From NCBI GenBank assembly GCA_041393395.1, contig JAWKKG010000005.1, positions 434,001 to 498,000 of the forward strand: a DNA stretch of 64,000 nucleotides. The letters run 5' to 3'. Positions 39,372-48,825 of this stretch are shown piece after piece (within the stretch, counting starts at the first letter, position 1; the number at the start of each line of letters is the position of its first letter). The position numbers and the translations under genes are program-made. A model generated the notes under the pieces. The model searched no databases, was not told the origin of the DNA, and saw only the letters and a list, made by a program, of their open reading frames with translations. Source of the DNA: JAGQIB01 sp041393395. GTDB lineage: Bacteria; ARS69.

Positions 39372-41087
39372 ATGCGACGGAACGTACTCGCGTGCAGCGC
39401 GACCCTTGCGTTTCTGATCCCTGCCGACGCGCTCGCCGCCACGTTCTTCGTCGATCCCACCGCGCCGGGAGCAGACGACGGCTCCTCCTGGGCCGACGCG
39501 TTCGCGGACTTGCAGAGCGCGCTCGCGCTCGCCACGAACGGCGACGAAATCCGGGTCGCGGGCGGAACCTACGTCCCCGGGCCGACGCGCTCCGATACGT
39601 TCCGGCTCCCGAGCGGCGTCGTGACCCGAGGAAGCTTCGGCGGCTACTCCTCACCGGAACCCGACGCGCGCGACTTCGACGCGACCCCCAGCATCCTGAG
39701 CGGTGAGATCGGCGACCCGACCCGCGACGACAACTGCTACAGCGTCGTCGACGCGAGCGGGACCGCCGCCGGCACCACCCTCGACGGCTTCGTCGTGACG
39801 CGCGGTCACGCGTGGGGCGGTGGCACGGAGCGAGGTGGCGGGCTGTACACGAACCTCGGCTCCCCCACCCTCCGGGACGTCCGCTTCGTGGACAACGTCT
39901 CGCGCTGGCACGGAGCGGGGATCTTCTGCGACAACGGAACGATCACGCTGGAACGCGTGGAAATCGCGGACGGGGCGGCCGGACAGGGCAGCAACGGGAA
40001 CGGCGGCGGGATGTTCGCCGACGCCAGCGATGCGTTCCTCACCGACTGCTCGATCCTCGACAACTCGGCGATCGCCGGGGCCGGCGGACTGTTCTTCTCC
40101 GGTGGCACCCTGACTCTCGAGCGCTGCGTCTTCGAGCGCAACACGGCTCGCTCCGGCGGAGCGCTGTGGCTCGGGGGCGGCGACGCGACGCTCCTCGACA
40201 CCGAGTTCCGGTACAACAACGCGGAGAACGACGGAGGCGGCGTCTGGACCTCGAACACGAGTCCGGTCCGCCTCGTGAACTGTCTGTTCTGGAGGAACTA
40301 CACGCTCGGAAGCTCGGGCGGCTCCGTGGGTGGCGCCGTCTACTTCGGCGGCTTCGGCTCGGCGAACGTCGAGGAGATCACGAACTGCACGTTCGCGGAG
40401 AACGAGGCCGGCAGTGGGGGCGCCATCTACATCTTCAACAGCGGCGTGCCGCAGATCACGAACAGCGTCTTCTGGGGCAACTACGCCGAGTTCTCCGCGC
40501 CCGAGATCAGCTCCGGGGCGGAGCTCTCGCACTGCATCGTGGCGGGCTCGGGCGGAAGCGGCTCGTGGAATCCGGCGTTCGGCACCGACGGCGGCGGCAA
40601 TCTCGACGCGGATCCCGGCTTCGTGTTCATGGTGCTCGGCGACCTCCACGTCGCGCCGGAGTCACCGGCCGTCGACGCCGGAGACCCCGCGGCGCCGAAC
40701 CTGGCGGACCACGACCTGGACGGCAACCCGCGCGTCCTCGGCGCCACGGTGGACATCGGCGCGTACGAGATCGTGCCGTCGCCGGTCGCGAGCCCGGCGA
40801 TCGCGAACGGATCGGCCCGGCTCCTGCGATCGGTTCGTCCCAATCCGGCGCGCGGCGAGCTGCGCATCAACCTCGAGTTGCGTCGATCGAGCGACGTCGT
40901 CCTGGACATCTACGACGTGCAGGGCCGTCTCGTGCGTCGCCTCGCTTCCGGAACCATGAACGAGGGAGCGCACCGGGTGACCTGGAACACGGAAGGCGTC
41001 GGCGGCCCCGTGGCCGCCGGCACCTACTTCGTCCGGCTTCGCGGGGAAGGCGTCACCGAGTCGCGGAAGGTCGTCGTTCTCCGCTGA
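39372..41087 (+). CDS. Secreted right-handed beta-helix protein with FlgD-like C-terminal domain
   Basis: 571 residues with signal peptide (LACSATLAFLIPADALA, cut before ATFFVDP). The body has short Gly/Asn-rich repeats of a parallel beta-helix (for example AIAGAGGLFFSGGTLTLERC, TARSGGALWLGGGDATLLDT), as in polysaccharide-binding or pectate-lyase-like proteins. The last ~85 residues (VRPNPARGELRINL, LDIYDVQGRLVRRL, GTYFVRLRGEGV, KVVVLR) match the FlgD/T9SS-like sorting domain common in FCB bacteria. It converges on the next gene with a 28-bp gap. Confidence 0.85.
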   Translation: MRRNVLACSATLAFLIPADALAATFFVDPTAPGADDGSSWADAFADLQSALALATNGDEIRVAGGTYVPGPTRSDTFRLPSGVVTRGSFGGYSSPEPDARDFDATPSILSGEIGDPTRDDNCYSVVDASGTAAGTTLDGFVVTRGHAWGGGTERGGGLYTNLGSPTLRDVRFVDNVSRWHGAGIFCDNGTITLERVEIADGAAGQGSNGNGGGMFADASDAFLTDCSILDNSAIAGAGGLFFSGGTLTLERCVFERNTARSGGALWLGGGDATLLDTEFRYNNAENDGGGVWTSNTSPVRLVNCLFWRNYTLGSSGGSVGGAVYFGGFGSANVEEITNCTFAENEAGSGGAIYIFNSGVPQITNSVFWGNYAEFSAPEISSGAELSHCIVAGSGGSGSWNPAFGTDGGGNLDADPGFVFMVLGDLHVAPESPAVDAGDPAAPNLADHDLDGNPRVLGATVDIGAYEIVPSPVASPAIANGSARLLRSVRPNPARGELRINLELRRSSDVVLDIYDVQGRLVRRLASGTMNEGAHRVTWNTEGVGGPVAAGTYFVRLRGEGVTESRKVVVLR

Positions 41088-41115
41088 CTCCCGCTTCCCG
41101 TGTTTCGAGCGGTTT

Positions 41116-43821
41116 CTACTCGATCCGGACGATCCGTCGGGTAACGGACTCGCCGTGGGCCTCGAGGCGCAGGAAGTAGACTCCGCTGCCCGCGCGGCGG
41201 CCGCCGTCTTCCGTTCCGTCCCAGAAGACCACGTGGCTTCCCGCCGGGAAGCGTTCGTCGAGCAGGCGACGCACGCGGCGGCCCTGCACGTCGAATACGT
41301 TGGCCCGCACCACCGCCGCCCGCTGCAGCCCGAACACGACGCGCGCGAGGTCGCGGGACGGGGTCGGTTGCACGCGACCCACCGTGAGCGCGGGGGCGGA
41401 TCCCGGTGCGGCCGGCAGATGCACCGGTGCCGACGTGACGATCCCCTCGTGGCCGTAGATCCCGATCCCGCCGCTCGAGAACACGTCGCCGGTGGCCTCG
41501 TCCCGCAGTGAAGAGAAACTCCCGAGCACCACGAGCTGGGGTGTTCGCGGTCCCGTGCCATCCGGGTCGTACTCGGAGAGCTCGGTGAACGACCCGACGC
41601 CCCTCCCCACGACCGTCCAGCTGGCGCCGTCGTAGCCGGCGACCTCCCCCGCCCCGGTCACGTTGGTGGCGAAGAGGCTCCCGTACCCGGGACCGTCCCC
41701 GTCGAGATCGACCACGGCCAGCGGGCCCGGCTCGCTGCTGTGCGGGAATCCCAGGTCCTGGAAGGTGGAGCCGTTCCAGCGCGCGAGCGCCTCGGCGGGC
41801 GGATCCTCGACCAGGTTGCAATGAAACTGGAGCGGCATGTAGAGCTGTTCGTCGGCCGGCCCCGCGCCGTCGGGATCGTAGGTCTCGAGATCCGCGACGT
41901 AGAAGCCGTATCCCGTGCCGAAGCTCGACCACCCCGGCCCGTCGAGCCGGAAGAGCCAGTCGTCGTAGTCGCAGACACCGTTCGTGATGCCGGTGTTCTT
42001 CACCGCGAACAGGCTCGCAGCTCCGTCTCCATCCTCGTCGTACGTGCCGAGTCCCGTGACGCCGTAGTAGCCGAAAACCCCACCCCCGAGATCCGACCAC
42101 GCGGATCCGTCCCACTGCGCCACGCGATCCACCGGGACACCGCCCGCGAGTGTGAGACTTTCTCCCGCGACGACGAGGACGGCCGGACTCGGTCCGGGTC
42201 CGTCCGGGTCCCACGCCTGGAAGTCGAGGAAGTAGCCCACGTTGATGCCGCTGCCGAGGGCCGACCAGGTCACGCCGTCCCACTTCGCGATGTGATTCGC
42301 CGGGATGCCGCCGATCTGCGAGAACTCCCCCGCGACGTACAGCTCCGGACCGCCGCCGAGGTCCAGCGCCTCGATCCGGGTAATCCGATCGTCCGTGGAA
42401 AAGACGGGGTCGACCCACGCGGCGCCGTCCCACGCGACGACGTCCGCACCCGCAGGCTGAACCTCGCCCGCCCAGGAGATCGTGGCGCCGTGCACGTACA
42501 GGAGCGTCGGGCTCGGCCCGGGACCGTCCGGATCGAAGGCTGCGGCCCGGCCGGTCCTCGAGAGAGTCTTCGTGATCAGACCGTTGCCGAGGGGAACGAG
42601 TCTCGCCCCGGTCCACTCGCACGCGCTTCTCGAAATCTCCAGGTCGGCGACCCGGGTGAAGTACCCGCCGATCCAGAGCCGCGGCTCGCCGGGGCCGGCG
42701 CCATCGGCGTCGAAGGGAGCCAGCGCGCGCACCCAGCCGCTCCCACTGTTGAATCGAAGCTCGCCGGCGCCGATCCAGGCCCCTGCCTCGAAACGGGCGA
42801 GGTTGCGCAGGAAGCCCGATCCGAAATTGCCGGCCGCCCAGAGTGTTTCGTTCGTGCCGTCCGGATCGAACGCGACGAACGCGTCCACCCGGTCCGTGAA
42901 CGTGCCGAGCCCCGCGCCCAGAGCGGCGAACGACGCGCCGTCGAACGCGGCGACGTTGCGCGCGACGACGGAATCGATCAGGTCGAACGTGCCGCCGATC
43001 GCGAGCCGCTCCCCGCCGCCGTCGTTCCACGTGGCGAGCGCGCGGACTTCGGCGTTGAAGGGGACGAAGGTACCGCCGGACGTCCAGGTCGCTCCGTCGA
43101 AGCGGGCGAGCCGCGCGATCGCCTGACCGTCGAACTGGCTGAAGTCGCCCCCGACCCACAGATCGGTCCCGAACTGCGCGATCGCGTACACCGTCGCGTC
43201 GGTGCCGGCGCCGAGCGGCTGCCAGCTCGTCCCGTCCCAGGTCGCGAGGTCGTCGGCTGTCTGTCCTCCCGCCTGGTCGAACGTCCCCCCGACGACGAGC
43301 ACGGGAACCTGCGGCCCTCCCGCATCCGGATCCCACGTGGCGAGAACTTGCACGGCCGCGCCCGCCCCGGCGATGCCGCTCCCCAGCGCGGACCAGCTCG
43401 CGCCGTTCCACGCGGCGACGTTCGAGGCCGGAATGCCCCCCGCCGTCGTGAACTCTCCACCGACGATCAGAACCGGCGAGCCCGGGCCTGGGCCGTCGGC
43501 GTCGAAGACGGCGAGCGCGTGCACGGGTCCATCGAGGCCGGGAACCAGCACGGACCAGCGTTCGCCGTTCCAGCGGGCGATCCGTTCGGCGGCAAGTCCT
43601 CCGGCGTTGTTGAAGTTGCCGCCGGCGAAGAGAACGGCGGGAGCGCCGCCCGGGCCGTCCTCGTCGAACACGGCCGCGGCATGGACTTCCGAGAAGACGT
43701 GGCCGCTCGGGAAGGCATCCGTCCAGCCGGGCTCGATGGCCACGGCGGGGCAGACACGGACGGGAGCGAACGGGGAAAGGGCGAGAGTCGCCGCAAGCGC
43801 AAGGGCGTGGGAAGGCCGCAT
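41116..43821 (-). CDS. Secreted repeat (propeller-like) protein with FlgD-like C-terminal domain
   Basis: 901 residues with signal peptide (ALALAATLALSPFAPVRV). Most of the protein is about a dozen ~50-70-residue repeats built on DADGPGPGSPVLIVGGEF, TAGGIPASNVAAWNG and SWSALGSGI, the pattern of beta-propeller-like proteins with a GGxF-W blade motif. The C-terminus (VQPTPSRDLARVVFGL, VFDVQGRRVRRLLDE, GVYFLRLEAHGES) is the same sorting-type domain as in the beta-helix protein. It is probably cell-surface or secreted; no catalytic residues are recognised. Confidence 0.82.
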   Translation of the reverse strand: MRPSHALALAATLALSPFAPVRVCPAVAIEPGWTDAFPSGHVFSEVHAAAVFDEDGPGGAPAVLFAGGNFNNAGGLAAERIARWNGERWSVLVPGLDGPVHALAVFDADGPGPGSPVLIVGGEFTTAGGIPASNVAAWNGASWSALGSGIAGAGAAVQVLATWDPDAGGPQVPVLVVGGTFDQAGGQTADDLATWDGTSWQPLGAGTDATVYAIAQFGTDLWVGGDFSQFDGQAIARLARFDGATWTSGGTFVPFNAEVRALATWNDGGGERLAIGGTFDLIDSVVARNVAAFDGASFAALGAGLGTFTDRVDAFVAFDPDGTNETLWAAGNFGSGFLRNLARFEAGAWIGAGELRFNSGSGWVRALAPFDADGAGPGEPRLWIGGYFTRVADLEISRSACEWTGARLVPLGNGLITKTLSRTGRAAAFDPDGPGPSPTLLYVHGATISWAGEVQPAGADVVAWDGAAWVDPVFSTDDRITRIEALDLGGGPELYVAGEFSQIGGIPANHIAKWDGVTWSALGSGINVGYFLDFQAWDPDGPGPSPAVLVVAGESLTLAGGVPVDRVAQWDGSAWSDLGGGVFGYYGVTGLGTYDEDGDGAASLFAVKNTGITNGVCDYDDWLFRLDGPGWSSFGTGYGFYVADLETYDPDGAGPADEQLYMPLQFHCNLVEDPPAEALARWNGSTFQDLGFPHSSEPGPLAVVDLDGDGPGYGSLFATNVTGAGEVAGYDGASWTVVGRGVGSFTELSEYDPDGTGPRTPQLVVLGSFSSLRDEATGDVFSSGGIGIYGHEGIVTSAPVHLPAAPGSAPALTVGRVQPTPSRDLARVVFGLQRAAVVRANVFDVQGRRVRRLLDERFPAGSHVVFWDGTEDGGRRAGSGVYFLRLEAHGESVTRRIVRIE

Positions 43822-43945
43822 GCCTCAGCTCCTGGTTCACCGCGCGAGCGGCGGAGGCTACGGGGGAGAGTCTCAACCATAGCGCCGGCGGGAGGGACGT
43901 GGCAAATCGCTCCCCGGGATAGCATTCCCCGCGCCCCCTCACTGC

Positions 43946-43983
43946 TTGACCCCCGAGGAAACTTGACGTATCTTGACATGTCA
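43946..43983 (+). promoter_or_regulatory. Promoter and operator of the toxin-antitoxin pair
   Basis: TTGACC (43946-43951) and TATCTT (43969-43974) are separated by 17 bp, a good sigma-70-type promoter. The palindrome TGACATGTCA (43974-43983) covers the expected start site. A ribbon-helix-helix antitoxin binding there would block its own promoter, as is usual for type II pairs. Confidence 0.6.
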
Positions 43984-44004
43984 GGTTTCCCGCGGGAGGC
44001 TCGG

Positions 44005-44217
44005 ATGGCGGCGATCAAGATCAGCTCCAAGGTGGAAGAGACCGTCTGGCGGGAGCTCCGCGAGCTCGCCGCGGAGTCGAACCAGAACGTCTCCGGTCTC
44101 CTCACCGAGGCCATCCGCGACTTCCTGCAGCGACGCCGGGTGCGCCCGGAAGTGCTCGAGCACCTCGACGATTCGGTGCGAGAGAACGAGAAGCTGGGAC
44201 GACTCCTTGCCGAGTGA
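44005..44217 (+). CDS. Ribbon-helix-helix antitoxin
   Basis: 70 residues. The N-terminal strand (AAIKISSKVEETVW) and two helices (ELRELAAESNQNVSGLLTEA) form a ribbon-helix-helix DNA-binding domain; the acidic C-terminal tail (LEHLDDSVRENEKLG) is the toxin-binding part. ATG 44005 is preferred over ATG 43978 because a GGGAGG site precedes it by 5 nt and 43978 lies within the operator palindrome. It overlaps the Doc-like toxin gene by 11 nt. Confidence 0.8.
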   Translation: MAAIKISSKVEETVWRELRELAAESNQNVSGLLTEAIRDFLQRRRVRPEVLEHLDDSVRENEKLGRLLAE

Positions 44218-44593
44218 CGTCACGCGTTTTCTGAGCGTCGACGAGGTTCTGGCCATCCATCAGCGATTGATCGATCGCTTCGGGGGACCGCCGCGGGTTC
44301 GCGATCTCGGTCTGCTGGAGAGCGCCCTGCACCGGCCGCGCACCGGCTACTACCGCGATCTCGTCGCGATGGCCACCGCGCTGTTCGAGTCCCTCCTCAT
44401 CACTCATCCGTTCGTCGACGGAAACAAGCGCGTCGCGTTCTTCGCGACGGACGTCTTTCTCCGACTGAACGGCTGGCTCATCCGGGTCGACGCGGATGAA
44501 GCGCATGCGTTCCTGATCGGTCTCCTCGATCGCGGGGAGTGCGACTTCGCGCGGATCGAGCCGTGGCTGCGGCGGTCGATCGAGCGCCGGTGA
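44207..44593 (+). CDS. doc: Doc-type Fic-domain toxin
   Basis: 128 residues from TTG 44207. The Fic motif is HPFVDGNKR near residue 65-73, the Doc version of HxFx(D/E)GN(K/R)R, so His and Asp needed for catalysis are present. Doc toxins phosphorylate elongation factor Tu. N-terminal FLSVDEVLAIHQRLIDRFGG and the C-terminal ARIEPWLRRSI fit the family. TTG is the only start that gives the full family N-terminus; an overlap with the antitoxin gene sets coupled translation. Confidence 0.87.
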   Translation: MPSDVTRFLSVDEVLAIHQRLIDRFGGPPRVRDLGLLESALHRPRTGYYRDLVAMATALFESLLITHPFVDGNKRVAFFATDVFLRLNGWLIRVDADEAHAFLIGLLDRGECDFARIEPWLRRSIERR

Positions 44594-44615
44594 CGCGTGG
44601 GCCGCGATTGTTCGC

Positions 44616-45080
44616 CTAGAACGAAACGTCGAACGTTCCGTTCGTGATTTCCCGCACGGCCGGCGTCTCCCCGCCGGCCACCCCCGTCGTGAACGAGAAC
44701 GTCCCGCGCACTTCCGCGGTCGTCAGCTCGGTCACGTTCACCGTGCCGATTCCGCCCGGCATCGTGGTGTCCCAGTACCCCGTGCCCTCGTTGACCACGC
44801 CGTTCGCCTGCAGGGTGTCGTCGATCGGGATCGGGCTGCTGCTGCCTTCGGAGAAGATCACCTGGATCGAGAAGCCGGCCGAGTCCGACCCGTTGAGCAC
44901 GACCACGCCGCTCTGACGCACGGCCGACGCGAAGCTCGCGGTCCAGTCCACGCCGTCGACGGTGGCGGTGAACGTTCCGCCGCTCGGACCCGGGCCGGTG
45001 GGGCCGGTGGTGGAGCTGCCGTTGCAGCCGGCCGTGACGGCCAGGATGGCGGCGAGGATCGGGGTCCAGATGCGCTTCAT
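44616..45080 (-). CDS. Small lipoprotein (DUF6252-like)
   Basis: 154 residues. A signal ending in the lipobox VTAGC (residues 15-19) is followed by a Gly/Pro/Ser linker. A beta-rich domain comes next: FTATVDGVDWTASFASAVRQ, a central strand series, and C-terminal GTFSFTTGVAG and GTFDVSF. The pattern FTATVDGVxW is that of the DUF6252 family. No function is known. The start ATG gives a basic MKR before the hydrophobic stretch. A relic of a paralogue lies at 29963-30031. Confidence 0.75.
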   Translation of the reverse strand: MKRIWTPILAAILAVTAGCNGSSTTGPTGPGPSGGTFTATVDGVDWTASFASAVRQSGVVVLNGSDSAGFSIQVIFSEGSSSPIPIDDTLQANGVVNEGTGYWDTTMPGGIGTVNVTELTTAEVRGTFSFTTGVAGGETPAVREITNGTFDVSF

Positions 45081-45309
45081 GTCGTCTTCTCCTTTTCTGA
45101 GTGGGCGGGGCGGCGAGGGGCCCCGAGATTCAGCTCTCGCCGGATCTGACAGGAGAACGAGCAAACCGGGCCGCATTCACAGCTCCGGACTCCCGGAGCT
45201 CTCACCGGCCCGCATTCACCGGTCGGGGCCACGCCCCATCCGGCACCCCCATCCCCGCTCGATCGCGGTAAAGTGCCCCCTTGCCCCCCGCCGCCCCGGA
45301 GGCCCCCCG

Positions 45310-48069
45310 GGGATCGGAAGGACCCTCGCCCACTACGAGATCCTCGAGAAGATCGGCGAGGGCGGCATGGGCGAGGTGTACCGGGCCCGGGACACGAAGC
45401 TCGATCGCGACGTCGCCCTGAAGATCCTGCCGGCAGCCATGGCGTCCGATCCCGCGCGGCTCCGGCGATTCGAGCGCGAGGCCAAGACCGTCGCCGGGCT
45501 CAATCACCCGCACATCGTCACGCTGTACTCGATCGAGGCGGCGGACGGCGTGCGGTTCCTCACGATGGAGCTGATCGAGGGGCGAAGCGTCGCCGAGCTC
45601 CTCCCGCCGGAGGGGTTCCCGCTGCCCCGCGTGCTCGACCTCGGCATCGCCGTCGCCGACGCGCTCGCGGCCGCGCACGCGCGATCCGTCGCCCACCGGG
45701 ACATCAAGCCCGCGGACGTCATGGTCACGACGGACGGCCGGGTGAAGGTGCTCGACTTCGGGCTCGCGAAGCCGATCGAGTCCGCGCCGGGGGAGGACAC
45801 GGCCACGCGCGCGCAGCCGCTCACCGTCGACGGCGCCGTCATCGGCACCGTGCCCTACATGTCGCCGGAGCAGCTGCGCGGCCGCGAGGTCGATCACCGA
45901 TCCGACATCTTCTCGCTCGGCGTCCTGCTCTACGAGCTGTGCACCGGACACCGACCGTTCCGCGGCGACACGCAGGCCGACGTGATGTCCTCCATCCTCA
46001 CCGCGAGCCCGCCGGAACTCGCGCGCGTGAAGCCCGATCATCCGTGCCGACTCGGCTCCGTGGTGGAGCGCTGCCTGCAGAAGGACCCGAGCGGCCGGTA
46101 CGGCGCGGCGACCGAAGTGCGCGACGAGCTGGCGGCCCTCCGCGCGGAACTCGAGTCCGGCCGGACCGTGGCCACCGGCGTCTCGACTCCGTCCCCGGAC
46201 CGCACGCCGCGCGTCGCATCGACTCGCCGCCGCCCCGCGCTGATCGGCGTCGCCGTCCTCGCCCTGGCGCTCCTCGGCCTCTGGGCCGGCCTCCGTTCGC
46301 GCGATCACGCCGCCTCCGACTCCGTCCCCAAGACGATTGCGGTGCTTCCGTTCGAGAACCTGAGCCCGCAGGACTCGAGCGACTTCTTCTCGACCGGGAT
46401 CTACGAGGACGTCATCACCGCGCTGGGCAGCCTGCACGATCTGAAGGTGATTTCCCGCACGTCCGTGGCGGTGGCGATGGAGGAGGCCGGCACGCCGAGG
46501 GAGATCGGACACCGCCTCGACGCGCGCTACGTGGTGGAAGGCTCCGTGCGACGTTTCGAGAACCAGGTTCGGGTCACCGCCCAGCTCGTGGACGCGGCGA
46601 CGGAGCAGAGCCTCTGGTCGAGCACCTACGATCGCGAGCTGCGCGACGTCCTCGCCGTGCAGGCCTCCATCGCCCAGGACATCGCGGCCACGCTGCGCAC
46701 CACCCTGCAACCGGCCGAGGCGGCGAAGCTCCGCGACGTGCCCACGGTGGTGATCGCCGCGTACGACGAGTACCTCAGGGCGAGGACGATCCTGAACGCG
46801 TCTTGGATTCCGCCCGATGCGCTCCGCGAGGCGATCGATCACCTGCAGAGCGCGACCGTCACCGATCCGGACTTCGCGGACGGCTGGGCCCTCCTCTCGC
46901 GCGCCGAGTCGGACCTCACCGATCACCTCCGCGACCTGGACGACCGCGAGGAAGACGCCGCGGCCGCGGCCGACCTCGCCGAGAAGGCGCTCACGCGCGC
47001 CGAGGAGCTCGCCCCCGGCAGCGCTTCCGCGCTCAAGGCGAAGGGCTACTTCTACCGCATCGTCCGCAAGGACCCGGTCACCGCACTCCGCGCTCTCGAC
47101 CAGGCGATGACGCTGAATCCGAACGACGCGGAGACGCTCCAGTCCCAGTCGTGGATCTACTTCTCGCTCGGCCAGCTGGATGCGTGCTGCGACGCGCTCG
47201 AGAAGGCGTACGCCATCGACAATGCGAACGGCCGCCTGATCTACATGCTGACCTTCTCGTACGAGCTCGCCGGACGCTACGCGGAGATGGTGCCGTTCTT
47301 CGAGCGCCTCGCGCGCCTCGAGCCGGAGCGGACGCACCTCCCCGTGCAGGCGAGGTAATACCAGTTCCTGGCGGACGGAAGCCTCGAGTCGTTCCACGCG
47401 CTGGAGGACGCCGTCCGCAACGTCAAGCGTACGGAGGAGTGCGACGTCCGTTCCGTGCAGGACCGCGAGATGCTCGTCGCCATCGTGAACGACGAGTTCG
47501 ATGCCTACTCGCAGGCCTGGGCCGGCAAGTGGGATCGCCACTACGCGGGTCACGGCAACTGGTCCTGCCCCGCGATCCTGAACGACGAGGCGAACCACGC
47601 GCACCTCGAGCTCGAGTTCGGCGACCCGAAGCGCGCCGAGGAGATCATCCGGCGCGCCAAGACCGCCTCCATGCGACCGTTCACGGAGATGTCGATGTGC
47701 ATCTTCGACCGCGCGGCGTTCGAGCCGAAGCTCGACTTCATGCTCGGCGACTCCCTCGCCGCACGACGCGAGTTCGACGAGGCCGTGCCGCGCATCCTCG
47801 GCAACCAGGAGTTCCCGCGCGGCGCCGTGGAACGACTCGTCCTCCTCCAGACCGCCGACATGGTGGCGCCGGATCGCGTGTACTCGCTGTACCGGGAGAT
47901 CGTGGGACGACCGAGCTCGATGATCCGCATGGAGGTGGTCTGCGCGAACCCGTGGACGTATCCGAACCTGCTGCGCGATCCGGGCTTCGTGCGCGAGGTG
48001 CGTGCGGACGGGCGGTTCGTGGAGTTCCTCGAGCACTACGGATTGATCCCGCAGGCGGAGGACTCCTAG
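45310..48069 (+). pseudogene. Decaying Ser/Thr kinase - membrane - TPR gene
   Basis: The frame encodes a PknB-like kinase beginning IGRTLAHYEIL (45313), one membrane helix, a FlgO/TolB-like domain (TIAVLPFENLSPQDSSD) and TPR-like repeats. Three defects appear. At the codon before IGRTLAHY, where the paralogue at 31040 has ATG, this copy has GGG. A GGAGG site is still present 7 nt before it, and no near in-frame start exists. A TAA at 47356-47358 splits the reading frame, which resumes with YQFLADGSLESF and runs 237 codons to the stop at 48069. Catalytic Asn of HRDxxxxN is Asp (HRDIKPAD). Two coding pieces could still be expressed, but the gene looks inactive. Confidence 0.7.
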
Positions 48070-48155
48070 GGCCGCGCCCACCCGGCACGTCCTGCGCTCC
48101 CGCCGGCACATCCTGCGCCTCGCGGCGCGGGATGCGACGCACGCGCGCGCGGCCT

Positions 48156-48782
48156 CTACGACACGGTCTGCCCGCAGGCCGCCTCGTAGCGCCGGCTCAC
48201 TTCCTTCCAGTTCACGAGGTTCCACCAGGCCTCGATGTAGTCCGGGCGCCGGTTCTGGTAGCGCAAGTAGTACGCGTGCTCCCAGACGTCGATGCCGAGG
48301 ATCGGGGTGAGCCCCTGCATCAGCGGCGAGTCCTGGTTCGGCGTGGAGAGGACCTTCAGCTTGTCCGAGTCCTCCACGACGAGCCAGCCCCAGCCGGATC
48401 CGAACCGCGTGGCGGCCGCGTGCGAGAACGACTTCTTGAACTCGTCGAACGACCCGAGCTCCTTCGTGAGCGCGTCCGCGATGGGGCCCTCGAGATGGCC
48501 GCGGCCCTCGGGATTCAGGATGTCCCAGAACAGGGAGTGATTCGCGTGGCCGCCGCCGTTGTTGATCACGTCGCGGCGGATCTCCTCCGGCACGGAGTCG
48601 ATCTCGCGGAGCAACGTCTCGAGCTTCTTCTCCGCGAGCTCCGGATGCCCGTCGAGAGCGGCGTTCAGCTTGCTCACGTATCCGGCGTGGTGCTTGTAGT
48701 GGTGGATCTCCATCGTGCGGCGGTCGATGTGCGGCTCGAGGGCGTCGACCGCGTAGCGTAGGTCGGGCAACTGGTGCGACAT
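48156..48782 (-). CDS. sodA: Iron/manganese superoxide dismutase
   Basis: 208 residues. Dismutes superoxide. Metal-ligand regions are complete: MEIHHYKHHAGYV for the first His, NNGGGHANHSLFW for the second, and GIDVWEHAYYLRYQNRR for Asp and His. The inner GSGWGWLV and TPNQDSP segments are typical; the metal preference cannot be fixed by eye. An AGGAGGAGAG site precedes the ATG. The gene neighbours UPF0182 in the same direction. Confidence 0.93.
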   Translation of the reverse strand: MSHQLPDLRYAVDALEPHIDRRTMEIHHYKHHAGYVSKLNAALDGHPELAEKKLETLLREIDSVPEEIRRDVINNGGGHANHSLFWDILNPEGRGHLEGPIADALTKELGSFDEFKKSFSHAAATRFGSGWGWLVVEDSDKLKVLSTPNQDSPLMQGLTPILGIDVWEHAYYLRYQNRRPDYIEAWWNLVNWKEVSRRYEAACGQTVS

Positions 48783-48825
48783 TTCTCTCCTCCTTCGTTC
48801 GGTTCGTTCCATTCCGGCCGACCCG

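Noticed and set aside
41740..44217. 825-codon plus-strand frame opposite the repeat protein
   Set aside because: Shadow of the propeller-like gene: periodic Arg/Glu/Pro-rich sequence with no family features. Only its end coincides with the antitoxin gene.
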